The notes under the pieces: generated by a model
What the model was told of the DNA's origin: nothing
The model's input: the letters and a program-made list of their open reading frames with translations, nothing else
Databases searched by the model: none
Source: an uncultured Saprospiraceae bacterium
GTDB lineage: Bacteria; Bacteroidota; Bacteroidia; Chitinophagales; Saprospiraceae
Length of the DNA stretch: 64,000 bases
Reading direction: 5' to 3'
NCBI GenBank assembly: GCA_938015595.1
Contig: CALLPI010000020.1
Location: 62,001-126,000 of the forward strand
Program-made: the position numbers and the translations under genes
Part shown: piece after piece, positions 35,305 to 43,030 of the stretch
How positions within the stretch are numbered: the first letter of the stretch is position 1
Layout of the letters: each line of letters starts with the position of its first letter

Positions 35305-37809
35305 TTATCGTTTTAATACTTCAATTTTTTTGTTTAGCACCCCTTCAGGCGTTTGCACGCTGAGCACATAGATGCCGTCGGGCAGTTGATTGACAGCAAT
35401 CTGCGCATTGCGGGCTTGCATCTCGCCAGTGTTGTAAACCATCTGCCCCATGAGGTTATAAATTGCGATTCGGCCCAATACTTTGCCTCCATTAAGGTGC
35501 ACATTTATGTAATCGCCGGTGGGGTTGGGCCATACCTTGAGCAAGTCTTCTGTCAGCGGTTCATTGCCTTGCGGGAAGCGAATCTGTAGGCTGACCTTGT
35601 CAATGGCTACACTAGCCATCTGACCGTCTGCTTGCATCATAGCAGAAGTGCCGCCGCCAATTTCAATGGAGCGCTGGTCTTCGCTCATGCGTATGCCGAT
35701 GATATCGTCGCGGATGATGAGGCGCACGACACCTATTTCACCATACCCGCTGGCGGGTTTGCCGGTGGTGCGAGTGAACCCACTCTCCAACTTACCATCC
35801 AGGTTATTGTAATTCATAAACAGAATAGGAGAATTGTAAGCCAGCCAGCTGCGATGCGAAAAGATGGCTTGTACGCTACTGGGTACAAAAATGCTGGGGT
35901 TGTAATCCAGCCCAAAGGTCAAGCCATGTATGTTGAGTGCGGGTTGGGTCGGCAAGCCAAGAATCATCTTAAGTTCTACCAGATCGCCAGGGCCGGCAAA
36001 CAAACTGTTGGCCACCAGGTTAATGGTATAAGGAGAGGCAGGGAAATTCTGAGTGACAATGCCGTGCGACCTGCCATAGAAGTTGTGTATGGCAATGGTA
36101 TCCAGCGCAGACACATAGCCACTGCCGTCGGCATCCAGGTGTTTAAGATCCACGTTGTACGTCACAAAGGGGTTGTCCCAGTTGTCGGCGTACTTGGCAT
36201 ACCATAGGTTTGGGTTGGCATCTGGTCGAGGCAAACCTGCCTCGCCCATGAAATAGCCGATGGGCAGGAGGTCCAGCATGTTGACCACGCCGTCAAAGTT
36301 GGTATCTCCAGTCCAGACACAATCACCGAAGCACATGGGCAGGCTCCCTGTGCCGATGTTCAGGATGTCAATGCGGATCTTGACAGTGCGCATAAAGGAG
36401 CAGCCATTGCCTGAGCTATTGGCTGTGGTACCTACGCAGTAAGCAATCTCAAATTCATCTTCCCCTTGTGCGATAGTGCTCATGGGCACATAAATCACCA
36501 TGTTATAGCCCGTAATCTGCCGGCCGTATATAACGGTATCTACTTGACCGGGCAAGAGCAAAACCTGGCCGTGGTCGGGTTGGTCGGTAATGAAGAACTG
36601 AAAGTTGGGCACAGGCACGTTGTTGCCGATGACCAGAGGCGTAGCGCGCGGCGTAGCCATGCGATAAGTGGCCTGAGCTGGCTCAAAGTTGCTGACGTGT
36701 ACGCGCGCGGTAGCTATTTCTACGTTGGAGGCACCGAAAGGCCGCCTTGAGGAGTATTTGAAGTTATCAGTGCCGGTAAAGCCGGGATTGGGGGTGTAAA
36801 CCACCTGGCCGTTTACCGGGCCAAGCGCAAGTGTACCATTGGCTGGCGGCTGCACAATGGTGAAATTTATCGCAGCCGTGCCAAAGGCGTCGTTTTGTAG
36901 TACGTTGAACTCCACCGCCACGCCTGGAGTGGTGTAGGCGATGTCGTCTTTGGCAAACTGGTTGAAGTTGGTATTTAGCACTGTGATGAGCGCTAAAACC
37001 TGGCGGTTGCCATTGGAAAAGAGTATAGCGTCTGAACCATGAAAATTGTTGTTGGGCATGTACTCGGGGAGTTCTGGTCCTGCGTCGCTGTACGTGCCAA
37101 AGCTTGGCCCAGAAATGCGCTGGAAACCTGGCGGAATCAGCAGGCTTTGCAGTGTGTTTTTGTGGGCAAACACGCGGATGGTGTCCACAGCGGGTGGTGT
37201 TGGCGGTGTCACGTGGATGCTCACCGTGCCATTGTCGCAATTATTTTCGTCGTCGCACACGATGTAATTGAGCAATGTAATACCACTGAAGCCCGGTGCC
37301 GGAACAAACTGAATAATAGGTGAGCCTGGCACAAAAGTTGCGGTACCATTATTCACCGAGGCAATACTGTTGAGAATCAATACCCCCCTGCTGCTGAAGT
37401 CATTGGCCAGTACATTGATGTTGACTGCCGTGCCAGATGTGGTAGAGGCGTTGTCTTGGCGGGCAGTCACTTTGGCGGGTATCACTGTGATGTAGAGGTC
37501 AAGATAATGGAAGCAGGCGGAGGGTATCGGGCAAGTCCATCTGGTAATGCGGATGAAGTCTTGGCCAAAAAAGCCGGCGTCGGGTGTGTACACGAGCTGA
37601 TAGGTATTATTTTGCCCTGTGGCTTGAATAGTATGGCTGCCATGCTGGGGCGCCACAGCAGTAGTGGGCGGCATAGGTTGGCTGGTGAAAAAGTACTCTA
37701 CCGGCGTGGATTCATATGTTTCAAGCAAAATACTAGTCTGCCCTTGTGCAAGCAAGGGTACAGCGAGTATCAATAGCTGAAAAAGAAGTCTTTGTAGAGA
37801 CACATTCAT
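35305..37809 (-). CDS. Large surface protein with Ig-like and dockerin-like parts and a T9SS sorting domain
   Basis: 834 residues from ATG 37809, which gives a signal peptide (LLFQLLILAVPLLAQGQ); longer frames would add a non-secretory extension. Two or three cadherin/Ig-like repeats are marked by TSGTAVNINVLANDF, PGVAVEFNVLQNDAFGT and TPNPGFTGTDNFKYS. Dockerin-like calcium loops follow: GDTNFDGVVNMLDL and LDADGSGYVSALD. The last 75 residues (VWPNPTGDYINVHL ... NLMGQMVY ... LPDGIYVLSVQT ... KIEVLKR) are a type A sorting domain, so the type IX system should export and anchor it. Probably an adhesin or surface-layer protein; ligand unknown. Confidence 0.85.
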   Translation of the reverse strand: MNVSLQRLLFQLLILAVPLLAQGQTSILLETYESTPVEYFFTSQPMPPTTAVAPQHGSHTIQATGQNNTYQLVYTPDAGFFGQDFIRITRWTCPIPSACFHYLDLYITVIPAKVTARQDNASTTSGTAVNINVLANDFSSRGVLILNSIASVNNGTATFVPGSPIIQFVPAPGFSGITLLNYIVCDDENNCDNGTVSIHVTPPTPPAVDTIRVFAHKNTLQSLLIPPGFQRISGPSFGTYSDAGPELPEYMPNNNFHGSDAILFSNGNRQVLALITVLNTNFNQFAKDDIAYTTPGVAVEFNVLQNDAFGTAAINFTIVQPPANGTLALGPVNGQVVYTPNPGFTGTDNFKYSSRRPFGASNVEIATARVHVSNFEPAQATYRMATPRATPLVIGNNVPVPNFQFFITDQPDHGQVLLLPGQVDTVIYGRQITGYNMVIYVPMSTIAQGEDEFEIAYCVGTTANSSGNGCSFMRTVKIRIDILNIGTGSLPMCFGDCVWTGDTNFDGVVNMLDLLPIGYFMGEAGLPRPDANPNLWYAKYADNWDNPFVTYNVDLKHLDADGSGYVSALDTIAIHNFYGRSHGIVTQNFPASPYTINLVANSLFAGPGDLVELKMILGLPTQPALNIHGLTFGLDYNPSIFVPSSVQAIFSHRSWLAYNSPILFMNYNNLDGKLESGFTRTTGKPASGYGEIGVVRLIIRDDIIGIRMSEDQRSIEIGGGTSAMMQADGQMASVAIDKVSLQIRFPQGNEPLTEDLLKVWPNPTGDYINVHLNGGKVLGRIAIYNLMGQMVYNTGEMQARNAQIAVNQLPDGIYVLSVQTPEGVLNKKIEVLKR

Positions 37810-37861
37810 GGTTCGTGGATTTTCTTCATTGCTTTCTAAAACAGTTTTCTCTAGTATGCAG

Positions 37862-37869
37862 TAAATTTG
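37862..37869 (+). promoter_or_regulatory. -7 promoter element of the 37.9 kb helical protein gene
   Basis: TAAATTTG, exact match to TAnnTTTG, 26 bases before ATG 37896. It is almost adjacent to the minus-strand element at 37872-37879. Confidence 0.6.
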
Positions 37870-37871
37870 GT

Positions 37872-37879
37872 GCAAGTTA
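37872..37879 (-). promoter_or_regulatory. -7-like element of the T9SS surface protein gene
   Basis: TAACTTGC on the minus strand, a shortened version of the consensus that also occurs upstream of the DinB-family gene. The ATG is 62 bases downstream. Confidence 0.4.
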
Positions 37880-37895
37880 GCGAAAAAAAATTCAA

Positions 37896-39317
37896 ATGCG
37901 CAACACTAAATTGTATTCAATTTTAGAATATTTCGACAAACAAGAGCGCGCCCGCCTGCGTAAATTTCTCAACTCTCCTTATTTCAACAAAAATCAGACC
38001 CTTGTAGCACTTTTTGACCTGCTCGCTGCCGACATCCAGTCGGACAAAAAGCAAAGGCTTGAAAAAGAAGACGTGTGGATATTGTTGGGGCTAGAAAAAG
38101 AATTTGACGATGTGCGCTTTCGCAAATACTATTCTGACTTGCTCAAACTGATAGAAGACTTTCTCCGCCTGCAAGTGTACGAAGCCGACCCAGTACGCCA
38201 GGCTGCCGACCTCATCAAAGCCATAGGCTACAAAAAAATGGAGAAGCTCTACAACAGCGCCATGAAAAACGCCCGGCGGCTCTCCACCGAACAGCCTTAC
38301 AGGCACGCGCATTACCACCTGCAGCAGTACCTCATTGAACTATACTACTACAAGCTCATGGAGTTTGAGACTCGCCGCAGTGAGCGCGCCAACATGGAAG
38401 AGATTTCTGACAACCTCGACGCCTTTTTCCTGGCTGAAAAACTCCGTCTTTACGCTTCCGCGCTTACCCAGCAGCAGTACGTCGCCCAAGAGTACCGCAT
38501 CAAGTTCATGGACGAAATCCTGGCTTACTTGCGCCAAAGCAACGAACACCTGCACACGCCGGCGGTAGCCGTTTACTTCCAGGTGCTGCTTACGGTATCC
38601 GAGCAAGACCGCGTGGAGCACTACTTCAAACTCAAGGAACTGCTCGACCAGTATGGCCTCTACTTCCCCAAAGACGAAGCGCTCGAACTCTATGGCTCAG
38701 CCATCAACTACTGCATCCGCAAAATCAACCGTGGGCAGCAGGAGTTCCTGGAGGAGCTTTTCATTCTTTACAATCAATTGATTGACAAGGAAATTATCTT
38801 TCTGAACGATGAATTCTCACCCTGGGACTTCCGCAATATCGTCGTTATTGCCCTGCGCTTAGGCCGCTACGAATGGGTAGAGAAATTTATCCATGACTTC
38901 AACCACAAGATACCGGAAATTTACCGCGATAATGCCGTCACCTACAACCTGGCCCAACTCTACTTCTACCAGAAAAAATACGATAAGGTCATTGAGCAAC
39001 TGCGCAATGTGGAGTACGAAGATGCCACCTATAACCTCAACTCCAAAACTATGCTACTGACCACCTACTACGAAACCGAGGAGTTTGAACCTCTGTACTC
39101 ACTATTTGAAAGTTTCAGGACGTACCTCAACCGCCAGAAAGAACTGCCTCAGTACCGCAAGGAGCAATACAAGAATCTCATCAAATTTACCAAAAAACTT
39201 ACTCGTATTATGCCCGGCGACAAAGCCGCGCTCCAGAAGCTCAAGGACGAGATAAACGCCACCGGCAACGTGGCTAGTCTCTCCTGGCTCATGGAGAAAG
39301 TAGAGGAGCTGAGCTAA
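37896..39317 (+). CDS. Helical protein of unknown function
   Basis: 473 residues. I do not recognise a named family. The protein has no signal peptide or membrane helix and looks almost fully alpha-helical, with TPR-like pairs, for example IVVIALRLGRYEWVEKFIHD, VTYNLAQLYFYQKKYDKVIE and KTMLLTTYYETEEFEPLYSL. The N-terminus (LYSILEYFDKQERARLRKFL followed by SPYFNKNQ) is distinctive. It is rich in Tyr, Leu, Glu and Lys, suggesting a soluble cytoplasmic scaffold. It stands alone, divergent from a T9SS-exported surface protein and convergent with the sigma/barrel pair, its stop codon 5 bases from theirs. I believe similar proteins occur in related Saprospiria, but that is memory and not shown here. 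Confidence 0.75.
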   Translation: MRNTKLYSILEYFDKQERARLRKFLNSPYFNKNQTLVALFDLLAADIQSDKKQRLEKEDVWILLGLEKEFDDVRFRKYYSDLLKLIEDFLRLQVYEADPVRQAADLIKAIGYKKMEKLYNSAMKNARRLSTEQPYRHAHYHLQQYLIELYYYKLMEFETRRSERANMEEISDNLDAFFLAEKLRLYASALTQQQYVAQEYRIKFMDEILAYLRQSNEHLHTPAVAVYFQVLLTVSEQDRVEHYFKLKELLDQYGLYFPKDEALELYGSAINYCIRKINRGQQEFLEELFILYNQLIDKEIIFLNDEFSPWDFRNIVVIALRLGRYEWVEKFIHDFNHKIPEIYRDNAVTYNLAQLYFYQKKYDKVIEQLRNVEYEDATYNLNSKTMLLTTYYETEEFEPLYSLFESFRTYLNRQKELPQYRKEQYKNLIKFTKKLTRIMPGDKAALQKLKDEINATGNVASLSWLMEKVEELS

Positions 39318-39322
39318 GCACC

Positions 39323-40636
39323 TCACAACTGGTACCTCAGCCCGACTGATACGCTGGCCAAGGTATAGCGTTGCGATACCGGATGAGAAAGTGCCGTAAA
39401 GGACTGCGGGAACGACTGAACGTGCGGCTCGGCCATCACTTGCAATCTGGGTTGTATATTGTAAGCTATGCCAGCAGCAGCATACCAGCCTATACCCAAG
39501 CAGGGGCGAAATACTTCGATACCTTCCTGTGCAAGGGTGGCAAAATGCGAGGGCATTTCACCGCCCTGCGGCAAGAATATAGCGCCCCGCTGCCTAAACA
39601 ATACGTTGACCAAAGCCCCGCCTTGTAGGGTGAACAGCCAGCGCCTAAGCGGCAGTTCATAACCCATCAACAATGGCACGTGAAGCATCTCATAGCGGTT
39701 GGCAATGGTTTTTTCTCTGTGCAAAGTCTCATAGATAGTATCTATCCTGATGACCTGCCCGTCAGGGCCCAACACATTGACAATGGTGAATCGCTGTTCG
39801 GTTTCGGCTACATAGCGCAGTTTTTCCTGCAGTGCGTTGTACTGTATGCCCGTACGGGCTACGAGGCCAAAATTGGTAGCTGCCGATACGCGCATGTTCG
39901 CGCTGTAATGTACGCCTGGCTGCTCGGTTTCGGATCGAAGCCCAGCATAAGCCTGCAGGTCAGGAGAAGTGCCGCGGGGCTCCAGCTTGCGAAAGCCATA
40001 CTGTGGAGCAACCAGCAATTCTGCATGGATGCGCAGCCCCATGTCCTTGAAGGTGGCACACTTGGAGTTGTCAGGAAATACGCGATTGTGCGTTGTCGGG
40101 TTGATCTGAAACCTAGCGCGAGCCGGCAAAAAGGATACCTCGCCTGTGGTGCCCAGCCAAGTGTTGGCTTTGCTGCCCGTTTCAGCAGCGGGTATGATTT
40201 CGGGATGCTCTTCTTGCAGCGCATCGGCTGGCTTCGTCGGATCTACGGCGGGCACATCCATTGCCTGTTCAGAAAAAGCATGTGTTTGAATGGAGAGAAA
40301 AGTTGGGCCGGCAGCTGCCTCTCTGGGAGAGGAAGCAGATTTGCCTGGCTGCTCTATGCTCCTGTCAGACAAAGTGTTGGCATCAGGCAATTGAAGCGCC
40401 ATTGCAGTACTTGGCCTGATCTCTACTTGCACAGGATGCCGCCGCCACTCCGAGGCGGGGATGAGTACGGCCAACAGCATGCTAGCCGCCACCCACCATA
40501 TCCGGGTGGCCAAACCTACTGCAGTGCTACGGCGGCGGCTTTCCTCCACGCGGCGCCACACGTGCATCGGGGGCTCCACTTCGTGCGCTCTCAAGCGTCG
40601 GCGAAACAGATCGTCAATTGGATGGCGCTGGCTCAT
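39323..40636 (-). CDS. Membrane-anchored protein joining an anti-sigma-like N-terminus to an outer-membrane barrel-like domain
   Basis: 437 residues. Residues 1-43 are polar (DDLFRRRLRAHEVEPPMHVW), one hydrophobic helix follows at about 45-61 (RIWWVAASMLLAVLIPA), and then a long low-complexity linker to about 200. The last 230 residues alternate polar and hydrophobic residues in strands (VSAATNFGLVARTGIQYNAL, LLMGYELPLRRWLFTLQGGA, YTLASVSVGLRYQL) as in small outer-membrane barrels. Its ATG overlaps the stop codon of the ECF sigma gene by four bases, so the two are translationally coupled. Inference: the N-terminus may hold the sigma factor while the C-terminus senses the outer envelope. How one chain could reach both membranes is not explained by known biogenesis. 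Confidence 0.68.
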   Translation of the reverse strand: MSQRHPIDDLFRRRLRAHEVEPPMHVWRRVEESRRRSTAVGLATRIWWVAASMLLAVLIPASEWRRHPVQVEIRPSTAMALQLPDANTLSDRSIEQPGKSASSPREAAAGPTFLSIQTHAFSEQAMDVPAVDPTKPADALQEEHPEIIPAAETGSKANTWLGTTGEVSFLPARARFQINPTTHNRVFPDNSKCATFKDMGLRIHAELLVAPQYGFRKLEPRGTSPDLQAYAGLRSETEQPGVHYSANMRVSAATNFGLVARTGIQYNALQEKLRYVAETEQRFTIVNVLGPDGQVIRIDTIYETLHREKTIANRYEMLHVPLLMGYELPLRRWLFTLQGGALVNVLFRQRGAIFLPQGGEMPSHFATLAQEGIEVFRPCLGIGWYAAAGIAYNIQPRLQVMAEPHVQSFPQSFTALSHPVSQRYTLASVSVGLRYQL

Positions 40637-41169
40637 ACAGCTATATTTTTGGTTTTGGTTAGCCAGAGTTGGAGCATTTTGCGGGCTTTGACCAACTGCG
40701 AGCGGGAGGTACTCTCTTGGATGTTCAGCATGTCGGCAATTTCTTTGTGGTTGTATCCTTCAATGGCAAACAAATTGAATACTACGCGATAGCCATCGGG
40801 CAGGCGGGCTATCAGGTTGAGGAGCTCTTCTTCGGCCAGGTGGCTGTAGGCTTCTGGTTCTTCGGCTAGATCCAAATCCCACTCTGCGCCATTGTGCTCT
40901 GGGCGCAGGCTGCTGCGTTTGTAGTGCCGGAGCGCTGTATTGATGACAATGCGGCGAATCCACCCCTCTAATGCCCCTTTGAACTCAAACATATCTATGC
41001 TGTCGAATACCTTGATGAAGGCGTCCTGCAGCAGATCTTCGGCTTCTTCTCGGCTGCGGGCATAGCGCAGGCACACTGCCATCATCTTACCGGCGTACCG
41101 CCTGAAGAGCTCCTGCTGGCAGCCCTGGTCTTCCCGAATACAACCTCGTACAAGTTCTTCTTCAGTCAC
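40633..41169 (-). CDS. ECF-type RNA polymerase sigma factor
   Basis: 178 residues starting at GTG 41169, which begins with the family-like MTEEELVRGCIRED; another in-frame GTG at 41190 would add seven residues. Region 2 is YAGKMMAVCLRYARSREEAE followed by DLLQDAFIKVF, and region 4 is ARLPDGYRVVFNLFAIEGYN followed by HKEIADMLNIQESTSRSQL with its helix-turn-helix. Extracytoplasmic-function sigma factors are normally silenced by a membrane anti-sigma factor. The coupled downstream gene is the obvious candidate. No clear promoter of the housekeeping type is seen upstream, which may mean autoregulation. Confidence 0.9.
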   Translation of the reverse strand: MTEEELVRGCIREDQGCQQELFRRYAGKMMAVCLRYARSREEAEDLLQDAFIKVFDSIDMFEFKGALEGWIRRIVINTALRHYKRSSLRPEHNGAEWDLDLAEEPEAYSHLAEEELLNLIARLPDGYRVVFNLFAIEGYNHKEIADMLNIQESTSRSQLVKARKMLQLWLTKTKNIAV

Positions 41170-41624
41170 GAGTTTTGGACAGGTTTGCACCCAGAAGACT
41201 TACCCGTAAGATACCCTCCAGGTGTGTTTCGCTGCTTCAATAACGGTATTTTTGCCTGCTTAATGCCTATTCTTCGCTTTGTCTGGTAAATATACAATGT
41301 TTCAGGCAAATGGTTGGAGAATTTATACCGAGCAACGTCAAGTTTTGTGTATCCTTTACAGTTGTGCACAAAACTGTTTGGCGCGGAAAAAGAGGAGAAA
41401 AACAGGGCGTTTTGTTAAATTTTGCACAGCCGTGTTGTGAATCTATCTCATTTAGACCGCACTTTGGGCATCCAGCCACAAAACGTGGAAATGCCCCCCC
41501 TGTCAAGTCAGAGCCATGCTGTGCAAAAAGGCAACTTGGCCTAAAACTTCCCACACAGGAAATCTTCCAGGAGCTCACTTATGCAAACACCTCTGCCACC
41601 GCGGCTACATCTGTCAATTTTGCC
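41170..41624. other. About 450-base intergenic region
   Basis: No convincing gene. It contains a 9-base inverted repeat (AGTTTTGTG 41341-41349, CACAAAACT 41367-41375) and, at its right end, the promoter of the MaoC gene. A good place to look for the sigma factor's own promoter. Confidence 0.45.
41341..41375. repeat. Perfect 9-base inverted repeat
   Basis: AGTTTTGTG and CACAAAACT are separated by 17 bases, about 170 bases upstream of the sigma factor start and 280 bases upstream of the MaoC start. Possible operator or RNA hairpin; no homology known to me. Confidence 0.35.
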
Positions 41625-41632
41625 TATCTTTG
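41625..41632 (+). promoter_or_regulatory. -7 promoter element of the MaoC/SDR operon
   Basis: TATCTTTG, exact match to TAnnTTTG, 25 bases before ATG 41658. Confidence 0.65.
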
Positions 41633-41657
41633 CTGCTAGCAATCCCACATTGGCATC

Positions 41658-42059
41658 ATGAAAAAAGAATATAAAATAGGTGACAAGGCAGAATATGTGC
41701 GTAGGTTTCACGCCGCCGATGTAGAGACCTTTGCCCAGATCACCGAAGACAACAATCCCATCCATCTGGATGATCAATTTGCCGCGGCTACCGTGTTCAG
41801 GCGCCGCGTAGTACACGGCATCTTCACGCTGTCCATGTTTTCCAAAATCTTCGGCACTATTTACCCTGGCACAGGCGGTATCTATTTGCACCAGTCGGCC
41901 AGATTCTTGCGCCCAGTATTCATTGGCGACGAGGTGCGCGCCGAAGTAGAACTTGTGGACTTCAACCCCGACAAGATGATTGGCACGTTCACCACCCGCT
42001 GCTACAATGAAACGGGCGAACTGATAGTGGATGGCGAGGCTAAAATCAAACTGCCGTGA
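41658..42059 (+). CDS. MaoC-like (R)-hydratase
   Basis: 133 residues, a single hot-dog fold. The hydratase-2 motif is ITEDNNPIHLDDQFAAATVF followed by VVHGIFTLSMF; Asp31 and His36 are the catalytic pair of (R)-specific enoyl-CoA hydratases such as PhaJ. They add water to trans-2-enoyl-CoA. The stop codon overlaps the GTG start of the SDR gene, so the two are co-translated. A hydratase/short-chain dehydrogenase pair suggests fatty-acid or polyketide-type chemistry, but the SDR is not a clear FabG, so the link is tentative. Confidence 0.88.
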   Translation: MKKEYKIGDKAEYVRRFHAADVETFAQITEDNNPIHLDDQFAAATVFRRRVVHGIFTLSMFSKIFGTIYPGTGGIYLHQSARFLRPVFIGDEVRAEVELVDFNPDKMIGTFTTRCYNETGELIVDGEAKIKLP

Positions 42060-42919
42060 CAGGAAAAATCTGCGTTATTACTGGTGCTACATCTGGCATA
42101 GGCCTAGCCACGGCGCAAGCACTGGCTGCACAAGGTGCCACTGTGCTACTACTAGGCCGCAATGCTGCCAAGGGGCAGGCTGTCGTCTCGCAAATTCAGG
42201 CAGCATTTCCGCAGGGGCAAGCGCTTTTCTTTCAGACTGATCTGGCACTGCAATCCTCCATTCGACAAACTGCTCAGGTGCTGCTCGACCAATTTCCGGT
42301 CATAGATGTGTTGATCAACAATGCCGGTATCTGGGCTTTGAAGCGCGAGCTTACCACCGAAGGTATAGAACTTACATTCGCGGTGAATCACCTGGCTTAT
42401 TTCCTGCTCACGCATTTGTTGTATCCTGCCTTGCAGCGCGCCCCCGAGGCACGTATTATCAATGTGTCGTCGCGCAACCAGTTTGACACCTATATGCACT
42501 TCGACGACCTGCAATTGGAGCGCCACTATACTGGGTTTCGCGCTTATGCTCAGTCCAAACTGGCCAATGTGCTGTTTACCTACGAGCTACATCGCCGCAA
42601 GCCCAACGCTCACGTCACGGCTAATGTGCTGCACCCAGGGTTGGTACATACCGACATAGGACTGAAACACACCAACTGGCTCTACGCCCTGGGCTGGCGG
42701 GTACGCCGCACGTTTTGGCCCAGCCTCACACCCGCCGAAGGTGCTAAGACTTCTGTATTTCTGGCCTCCTCTCCTGAAGTGAAAGGGCAAAGCGGCCTGT
42801 ACTGGGTCAACAGCAAAGTTGCGCCGTCGGCGAAGGATTCCTACAGCGAGGCAGACGCTCGGCTGCTGTGGGAAATCAGCGAACAATGGTGCGGTATCCG
42901 TTATTATTTCCCGGGTTAA
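42056..42919 (+). CDS. Short-chain dehydrogenase/reductase (retinol dehydrogenase-like)
   Basis: 287 residues from a GTG that overlaps the previous stop codon by four bases. The NAD(P)-binding motif TGATSGIG is at residues 9-16, NNAG at 88-91, the catalytic Ser in IINVSSRNQF (about 138-139), and Tyr164/Lys168 in FRAYAQSKLANVLF. The order and the C-terminal GLVHTDIG with KTSVFLASSPEV fit the extended retinol-dehydrogenase-like group that reduces carbonyls or oxidises alcohols. Cofactor choice (Arg35 in LLLGRNAAKG) points to NADP. Substrate unknown. Confidence 0.88.
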   Translation: MTGKICVITGATSGIGLATAQALAAQGATVLLLGRNAAKGQAVVSQIQAAFPQGQALFFQTDLALQSSIRQTAQVLLDQFPVIDVLINNAGIWALKRELTTEGIELTFAVNHLAYFLLTHLLYPALQRAPEARIINVSSRNQFDTYMHFDDLQLERHYTGFRAYAQSKLANVLFTYELHRRKPNAHVTANVLHPGLVHTDIGLKHTNWLYALGWRVRRTFWPSLTPAEGAKTSVFLASSPEVKGQSGLYWVNSKVAPSAKDSYSEADARLLWEISEQWCGIRYYFPG

Positions 42920-42947
42920 CGCCTCTCTTGTGCACCAGCCAAAAAAC

Positions 42948-42978
42948 GAGCCGCACCTCGGTGAGGAGAGCGCGGCTC
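42948..42978 (-). terminator. Terminator of the 43-46 kb TonB receptor gene
   Basis: GAGCCGC at 42948-42954 pairs with GCGGCTC at 42972-42978, with a second small stem (CCTC/GAGG) inside. On the minus strand it is followed by a six-T run. It sits between convergent genes. Confidence 0.75.
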
Positions 42979-43030
42979 ACATTTCGAGTCAGACAATTGG
43001 GTCTTTACACTGTTGTGTTTATCTGTATAT

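Noticed and set aside
39680-40792. 370-codon open frame opposite the membrane/barrel gene
   Set aside because: No family motif, no promoter, and it lies antisense to a gene with clear strand-specific features.
41310-41639. 109-codon frame in the 41 kb gap
   Set aside because: Runs through the MaoC promoter and has no recognisable pattern.
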